This document shows, piece by piece, positions 22,129 through 26,582 of a stretch of 26,582 nt of DNA (positions are counted from its first letter, which is position 1; each line of letters opens with the position of its first letter). This stretch comes from CBDVBZ01 sp965372355 (lineage in GTDB: Bacteria; Krumholzibacteriota; Krumholzibacteriia; WVZY01). Location of the stretch: NCBI GenBank assembly GCA_965372355.1, contig CBDVBZ010000042.1, positions 1 to 26,582 of the forward strand, written 5' to 3'. Under the pieces are notes generated by a model. The model worked only from the letters and a program-made list of their open reading frames with translations, was not told where the DNA came from and did not search any database. The position numbers and the translations under genes are program-made.

Positions 22129-23544
22129 ATGACCGATAGAGTCCCCCGGAACAATTCTGTTGGCCCATCCCAGGACGGGTGGCCCTGCGACGAGCGGTTC
22201 GAGGCTATCATCCACAGCGTTTCGGACGGTGTTTTCGCCGTCGATGAGGACTGGCGCATCACGTGCTTCAACCGGGCCGCCGAGAAAACCACTGGCCTGA
22301 AATCTGAAGAAGCTCTGGGGCAGCGCTGCAGCGATGTGTTTCGTTCCAACATTTGTAAGGAGGCGTGCGCCCTGAAGTATACGATGGAAACCGGACAGCC
22401 CATCGTGAATCTGCCAATCCACATCCGTAACGCGAAGAACGAGAGCGTCCCGGTAACCGTCTCCACGGCGCTTCTCCGAGACAAACACGGGCACATCATC
22501 GGAGGCGTCGAGACTTTTCGCGACCTCAACATGGCCAAGAATCTTCTGTTAGAAGTCGAAGCCGGCCAGACGCAGGAACAGATCATCACGCAAGACCACA
22601 CGCTCTTGCACATCCTGGAAATCGTTCCGACCATTGCACAGAGCGTCAGCACCGTACTGATCGAGGGAGAGACGGGTACGGGAAAGGGGCTCCTCGCTCA
22701 AATCATCCACCGCGACAGCGCACGAGAGGGCCGTCTGGTAACCGTCAACTGCGGTGCGCTGCCAGAACAGTTATTGGAGTCGGAGCTTTTCGGCTACAAA
22801 ACCGGTGCCTTCACGGGCGCGACCCGGGATAAACCCGGGCGGGTTACGGCTGCCGAAGGCGGGACTCTTTTCCTGGACGAAATCGGTGACCTGCCGCTAT
22901 CGGTTCAGGTGAAGATACTAAGGCTCCTACAGGAAAAGGTCTACGAGCCCCTCGGCGATGTCCGTACGCTCGGTGCCGACATTCGCATCGTGGCGGCTAC
23001 CAACCGGGATCTGGCCAGGCTGGTGGAGGACGGGGTGATCCGGCAGGACCTGTACTATCGGATCAACGTCATTCGCCTGGAGATGCCGCCACTGAGGGAA
23101 CGCATCGGCGACGTCCCGCTGCTGGCAGAGGCCTTCCTGCGTCGGCTGTCAACGACCCGCGGAAAAGTCGTGGATGGGCTGTCTCGTGAGGCCCTCCGGC
23201 GACTCATGCGCCACGACTTCCCCGGAAACGTGCGCGAGCTCGAAAACATTCTCGAGCACGCCTACGTGCTGTGCGCCGACCGCCGGATCGACGTGGCCGA
23301 CCTCCCGGAGGATTTTCTCGCCAAGGCCACGGAAGGCCCCGCGAATCCACATTCGAGCCTTCCGGATCTTGAAGCTCGGTTTATTCGAGACGTACTGGAA
23401 CGTAAGGGTTGGAACCGACTCGAAGCGGCACGGGAGTTAGGAATTCACAAGACAACCCTGTACCGGAAGATCCGCCGCCTGGGAATCCAACTCCCTTCCG
23501 TGGACGGACGTTCGTCAACGAGTCGGAAGTCATCGCGCAGCTGA
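22129..23544 (+). CDS. PAS-domain sigma-54-dependent transcriptional activator
   Basis: A 471-residue enhancer-binding protein. The N-terminal PAS domain (about 20-133) carries a cysteine group RCSDVFRSNICKEAC (Cys67, Cys76, Cys80). The AAA+ domain (about 150-390) has Walker A GETGTGKG (180-187), the sigma-54-contacting GAFTGA loop (226-231), Walker B TLFLDE (246-251) and the FPGNVRELEN signature. A Fis-type helix-turn-helix follows (about 428-452, EAARELGIHKTTLYRKIRRLGI). It would activate RpoN promoters on sensing a redox or small-molecule signal through the PAS cysteines. GGAGG 7 nt before ATG 22129 sets the start; the frame is open further upstream. Divergent orientation to 21670-21858 suggests that operon as target. 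Two sigma-54-like promoters are in the window (4335-4351, 21914-21933). Confidence 0.93.
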   Translation: MTDRVPRNNSVGPSQDGWPCDERFEAIIHSVSDGVFAVDEDWRITCFNRAAEKTTGLKSEEALGQRCSDVFRSNICKEACALKYTMETGQPIVNLPIHIRNAKNESVPVTVSTALLRDKHGHIIGGVETFRDLNMAKNLLLEVEAGQTQEQIITQDHTLLHILEIVPTIAQSVSTVLIEGETGTGKGLLAQIIHRDSAREGRLVTVNCGALPEQLLESELFGYKTGAFTGATRDKPGRVTAAEGGTLFLDEIGDLPLSVQVKILRLLQEKVYEPLGDVRTLGADIRIVAATNRDLARLVEDGVIRQDLYYRINVIRLEMPPLRERIGDVPLLAEAFLRRLSTTRGKVVDGLSREALRRLMRHDFPGNVRELENILEHAYVLCADRRIDVADLPEDFLAKATEGPANPHSSLPDLEARFIRDVLERKGWNRLEAARELGIHKTTLYRKIRRLGIQLPSVDGRSSTSRKSSRS

Positions 23545-23656
23545 TATCCTCCCACGCCGACACCGGTTGCGCAGTGGGTGAGCAAGACCGGTAAAGAAGT
23601 GTTCGAAGAGGCACTGGGCACCGTGTCAAAACGGCCTAAAACAAGAGGTACGAAAA

Positions 23657-24685
23657 ATTCTGCAGACCGCCCTTGCGATCGTTAAGCACGCACTGGTGAT
23701 AACAAGCTTCGTTCTCATCATGATGGTGTTGATAGAATACATCAACGTCCAGACGAGCGGCGTGTGGCAGGTCGCCTTGAAACGAAGTCGCTGGAGACAG
23801 TACGCGCTTGCCGCCTTTCTCGGCGCAGCGCCGGGATGCCTCGGTGCCTTCACGGTCGCGTCGCTGTATGCCCATGGAACGATGACCTTCGGAGCACTGG
23901 TTGCCGCGATGATTGCCACGAGTGGGGATGAAGCGTTCGTCATGTTCTCGATGTTTCCCGGACGGGCACTGATATTGACGATCGCGTTGCTCACGGTGGG
24001 ATACATTGTCGGCATTGTCACGGACAAGTTATATCGGCCGAAAGATCAAACCACGCCCGTCGGCCACGATCTGCAACTTCACGAACCGCAAGCATGCCGG
24101 TGCTTCCAGAAGCACGTCATCATCCAACAGTTTAAGGAGATCAGTGTCCCGCGCGCGGTACTCATCGGGCTTCTCATGTTGTTTCTGTTCGCGCTGGTCC
24201 AGGGCGCCATCGGGCCTCAGGAATGGAACTGGATAAAGATCACGTTGCTGGCCAGCGCTCTCTTCGCGCTCTTTGTCTCCGCAACCGTGCCCGATCATTT
24301 CCTGCAAGACCATCTCTGGGACCACATCCTCAAGCGGCATCTCTTGAACATATTCCTCTGGACCCTGGGCGCCCTGGTCGCTACGCACATTCTGCGGGTT
24401 TTTGTTGACCTTGATTCCTGGATACAGGGCAACTACTTCACCGTTCTGGTTGTGGCCTCTCTCGTAGGGTTGATCCCCCAATCCGGACCGCATCTTGTTT
24501 TCGTCACCTTGTATGCCCAAGGCGTAGTTCCCTTGAGTATTCTCTTCGCAAACTCGATCGTCCAGGATGGACACGGCGCGCTTCCGTTGTTGGGCATGTC
24601 AAAAAAGGCGTTTATCCGCGTTAAACTCATCAATCTACTTGTTGGATTCGTCCTTGGCGCCATCTTGTTGGTGATCGAGCGCTGA
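23657..24685 (+). CDS. Putative 10-TM metal/arsenic exporter-like permease (ArsP_2/DUF2899 type)
   Basis: About 342 residues with roughly ten hydrophobic helices. Recognisable parts are VLIEYINVQTSG, FLGAAPGCLGAF, MIATSGDEAFVMFSMFP in the first half and LVGLIPQSGPHLVF, FANSIVQDGHGALPLL in the second, an inverted duplication typical of this family. A cytoplasmic loop holds EPQACRCFQKH. Family members are annotated as putative manganese or heavy-metal exporters; the substrate is not proven. The first ordinary start, GTG 23696, would cut into the first helix. The frame is open back to 23582, and the homologous N-terminus (xLxxxLxxxKHALxIT) aligns with an ATT at 23657 preceded 7 nt upstream by AGAGGT; CTG 23660 is the alternative. 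It lies 112 nt after the activator gene and 17 nt from the convergent PTS gene. Confidence 0.8.
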   Translation: MLQTALAIVKHALVITSFVLIMMVLIEYINVQTSGVWQVALKRSRWRQYALAAFLGAAPGCLGAFTVASLYAHGTMTFGALVAAMIATSGDEAFVMFSMFPGRALILTIALLTVGYIVGIVTDKLYRPKDQTTPVGHDLQLHEPQACRCFQKHVIIQQFKEISVPRAVLIGLLMLFLFALVQGAIGPQEWNWIKITLLASALFALFVSATVPDHFLQDHLWDHILKRHLLNIFLWTLGALVATHILRVFVDLDSWIQGNYFTVLVVASLVGLIPQSGPHLVFVTLYAQGVVPLSILFANSIVQDGHGALPLLGMSKKAFIRVKLINLLVGFVLGAILLVIER

Positions 24686-24702
24686 TACAGTAAGCATATG
24701 CC

Positions 24703-26379
24703 TCATTCAACGTTTTCCAAGGCATGCCTCACACGCGGTGCTGCCGCGGGGTTGATGCTCAGAGAAACAACCCCCAAGCGAACCAGCGTGGTTGCCGCAT
24801 CCGGATCCGATGCGAGATCTCCACAGACGTGAACATCACGCTCTCTTCCCAGCGCTCTCGCCCGATCCAGAACGTATCTCATGAGCCGAAACAATCCGGC
24901 GGTCTCGGGTTGTTGATATTCGATGACAGCTGTGTTATCTCGGTCCGACGCCGTCAAGTATTGCAGAAGATCATTGGTGCCAACGCTTACGAAATCCACA
25001 ATATGCAAAATGTCCTCGATGCCGAGAGCTGCCGACGGAACCTCAATCATAGCCCCCCATTTGACGTGTCGGTTGAAAGGGACCCCGTCCCGATCGAGTT
25101 CAAAAGCAACTCGCTCGACATGGGCCTTGGCACGGTGGATGTCTCCAGCATGCGTGACCATCGGAAACATTATCGACACGTCTGCATCGACCGAAGCCCG
25201 CAAGATCGACCGGATCTGTGTGCGAAACTCTTCTTGGTACCGCGTCAGGTGTCTTCGAATTCCGCGAATTCCGAGAGCAGGATTACGGCCCGTACACTCG
25301 TCCAGACCGGCAACCACCTTGTCCGCTCCCATATCGAAAGTCCGAATAACAAGAGGTCGTCCCTCGAGACTCTTGATCGCGTCGAGATAAGTCTTATACT
25401 GTGCGGATTCGTCCGGAATCCGGCCATGTTCGAGCGCCATGAACTCAGTCCGAAATAATCCGATCCCTCGCAACCGATGCCGAAAACAGAGCGGTATCTG
25501 GGAAGGATTGTCGATGTTCGCCCACAATGCTACGCGGACACCGTTGCTGGTTTGGGCGTCGGCCGGTGGCAAAGGCACACCCGGACTAATCTCATCGGGC
25601 ATTCGCGAGCGATCGAGAGCTTGCCGGATGGTCTCCGACCTTGGCCACAGGATAACCTCCCCATGATCCGCATCCACCAGCACGGGAGTTTCTTCATCGA
25701 GAGGGCGGTCAGGAATATCAATCCCGCCGACAGCCGGCATTGCGCTCGCCCGCAGCAAAATAGCACCGTGGGACGTGGACGCTCTCGAACTCGATACGAA
25801 GGCGGCGGCCTTGTGGCGCCGTGCGCTAAGAACATCGGAGGGGTACATATTGAGCGAAAAAATCACACGATCCCGTATGTCCTCTCCGGCAGCAACCAGT
25901 GCTTGCGAACCATGAATGATAACCAAGCGTATGTTCTGACAAATGTCCCGGAGGTCCTCCGCACGTGCTCTCAGGTATGGATCACTGGCTGCAGACAGGC
26001 CGCCGACCGTCTCGGAGAACGCCTCTTGGAGAGCACTCTCCGCGGTAAGGTAGTCGGTGCGAATTCTGTGGTTGATTGCAGAAAAGAACTCGTGGTCATC
26101 GAGGATCGCGAGGTGAGCAGAGATGATCTCCTCGAAATCGCGCCCAGCGGTCGTATGGTATTCCCGGACGTGTTCCTCGATCGTATTCTTGACCACCTCT
26201 ACGGCGTCCTTGAGTTTCGATACCTCGTGTCGTGCGGCGCCTGGCTCCACAATCCTTACTTCACGAGACGCCCGGAGAATCGCGTCGATCAAGTGTATGT
26301 GACCAAAAGCCACGCCGGGTGAAATCGAGGTTCCGGAGAGCCTGACCTCAAGTTGATCAATATGACTATCGGTTTTCAT
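24703..26379 (-). CDS. ptsP: Phosphoenolpyruvate-protein phosphotransferase (PTS enzyme I)
   Basis: A 558-residue enzyme I, near the usual length. It autophosphorylates from PEP and passes the phosphate to HPr. The N-terminal swivel domain has the active histidine in ASTSHGAILLRASAMPAVGG (His204). The PEP-binding barrel shows IGLFRTEFMAL, VIRTFDMGADK, NPALGIRGIR, WGAMIEVPSAA, SVGTNDLLQYLTASDRDN and the catalytic cysteine in VCGDLASDP (Cys519, normally CGEMAGD). ATG 26379 follows GAGG by about 7 nt. No HPr or EII gene is nearby, so its partners lie elsewhere. It may belong to a regulatory PTS instead of a sugar-uptake system. It converges with the exporter gene. Confidence 0.93.
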   Translation of the reverse strand: MKTDSHIDQLEVRLSGTSISPGVAFGHIHLIDAILRASREVRIVEPGAARHEVSKLKDAVEVVKNTIEEHVREYHTTAGRDFEEIISAHLAILDDHEFFSAINHRIRTDYLTAESALQEAFSETVGGLSAASDPYLRARAEDLRDICQNIRLVIIHGSQALVAAGEDIRDRVIFSLNMYPSDVLSARRHKAAAFVSSSRASTSHGAILLRASAMPAVGGIDIPDRPLDEETPVLVDADHGEVILWPRSETIRQALDRSRMPDEISPGVPLPPADAQTSNGVRVALWANIDNPSQIPLCFRHRLRGIGLFRTEFMALEHGRIPDESAQYKTYLDAIKSLEGRPLVIRTFDMGADKVVAGLDECTGRNPALGIRGIRRHLTRYQEEFRTQIRSILRASVDADVSIMFPMVTHAGDIHRAKAHVERVAFELDRDGVPFNRHVKWGAMIEVPSAALGIEDILHIVDFVSVGTNDLLQYLTASDRDNTAVIEYQQPETAGLFRLMRYVLDRARALGRERDVHVCGDLASDPDAATTLVRLGVVSLSINPAAAPRVRHALENVE

Positions 26380-26582
26380 TCAAGACCTCGAAGTCAGATT
26401 GTAATCTAGTCGCTGGTTGTACATTCCGCTGTTTCCTGAAACTCTCAACCCTGTGTTTGCAACTCTTATGTCGAACCCTCGGCTGCGGGTCGTGGGATGA
26501 GTCACTCACTGGAATACCCCCCAAAGGGATAGACAACATCGATGTTGCGGGGCGAACCGCCATGTTTTACCTTCACCCTAGT
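26380..26582 (-). other. Non-coding upstream region of the PTS enzyme I gene
   Basis: No credible gene. The minus strand has TACAAT about 22 nt before the enzyme I ATG as a possible -10 without a good -35, and a small GTTTC-AG-GAAAC inverted repeat. Nothing else is recognised up to the window edge. Confidence 0.4.

Noticed and set aside
23545..23656. Metal riboswitch (Mn or Ni/Co type) ahead of the exporter
   Set aside because: Only a short ACCGGT...ACCGGT inverted repeat is visible; none of the conserved riboswitch cores I know are present.
23545..23656. Sigma-54 promoter for the exporter gene
   Set aside because: No GG-N10-GC element on the plus strand; the nearest TTGC has no GG at the right distance.

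Overview
The window reads as chromosomal DNA of a GC-rich (roughly 57-60%), free-living, respiring bacterium. The best taxonomic clue is a pair of secreted proteins ending in a PNPFNP...VRIAIYDVAGR...LPSGVYFYRM C-terminal domain. This is the FlgD-like / type IX-style sorting domain typical of the FCB superphylum and nearby candidate phyla (Krumholzibacteriota, Eisenbacteria, Latescibacterota and similar). That placement is inference; no rRNA or tRNA gene is visible.

Left part (1-4.3 kb): a 21-bp tandem repeat cut by the window edge, a lipoprotein, hflK-hflC (membrane SPFH proteins that regulate FtsH), a PRX-like thioredoxin-fold protein, and a convergent secreted fibronectin-III-like protein behind a near-consensus sigma-54 promoter. 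From 4.3 to 4.8 kb is a non-coding stretch with several hairpins.

Middle (4.8-17.8 kb): two paralogous secreted proteins about 11 kb apart in direct orientation (4806-6062 and 16245-17543). Each has its own sigma-70 promoter with 17-bp spacing and a long leader, and both leaders share a hairpin that covers the start codon. Between them lie dodecin; a three-gene quinol-oxidising module (b6-type cytochrome b fused to subunit IV, Rieske protein, multiheme cytochrome c with TPRs); a 47-residue zinc-ribbon-like protein; a SagB/nitroreductase-type flavoenzyme; an unknown membrane protein; an exported alkaline-phosphatase-superfamily enzyme; and a Cys/Met-metabolism PLP enzyme.

Right part (17.8-26.6 kb): a MOCOS/cysteine-desulfurase-like PLP enzyme, a C-terminal remnant of GTP-type PEP carboxykinase, an old-yellow-enzyme/dienoyl-CoA-reductase-like flavoprotein, a 62-residue four-cysteine protein, a divergent PAS-sigma54 activator, a 10-TM metal/arsenic exporter-like permease, and PTS enzyme I. 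The activator, a GG-N10-GC promoter facing the other way and the two downstream redox genes look like one regulated unit.

Nothing resembling a phage, insertion sequence, CRISPR array or defence island was found. The least ordinary features are the shared start-codon-sequestering leaders, the two sigma-54 promoters, the pckG remnant abutting the flavoenzyme, and the likely non-ATG start of the exporter gene.
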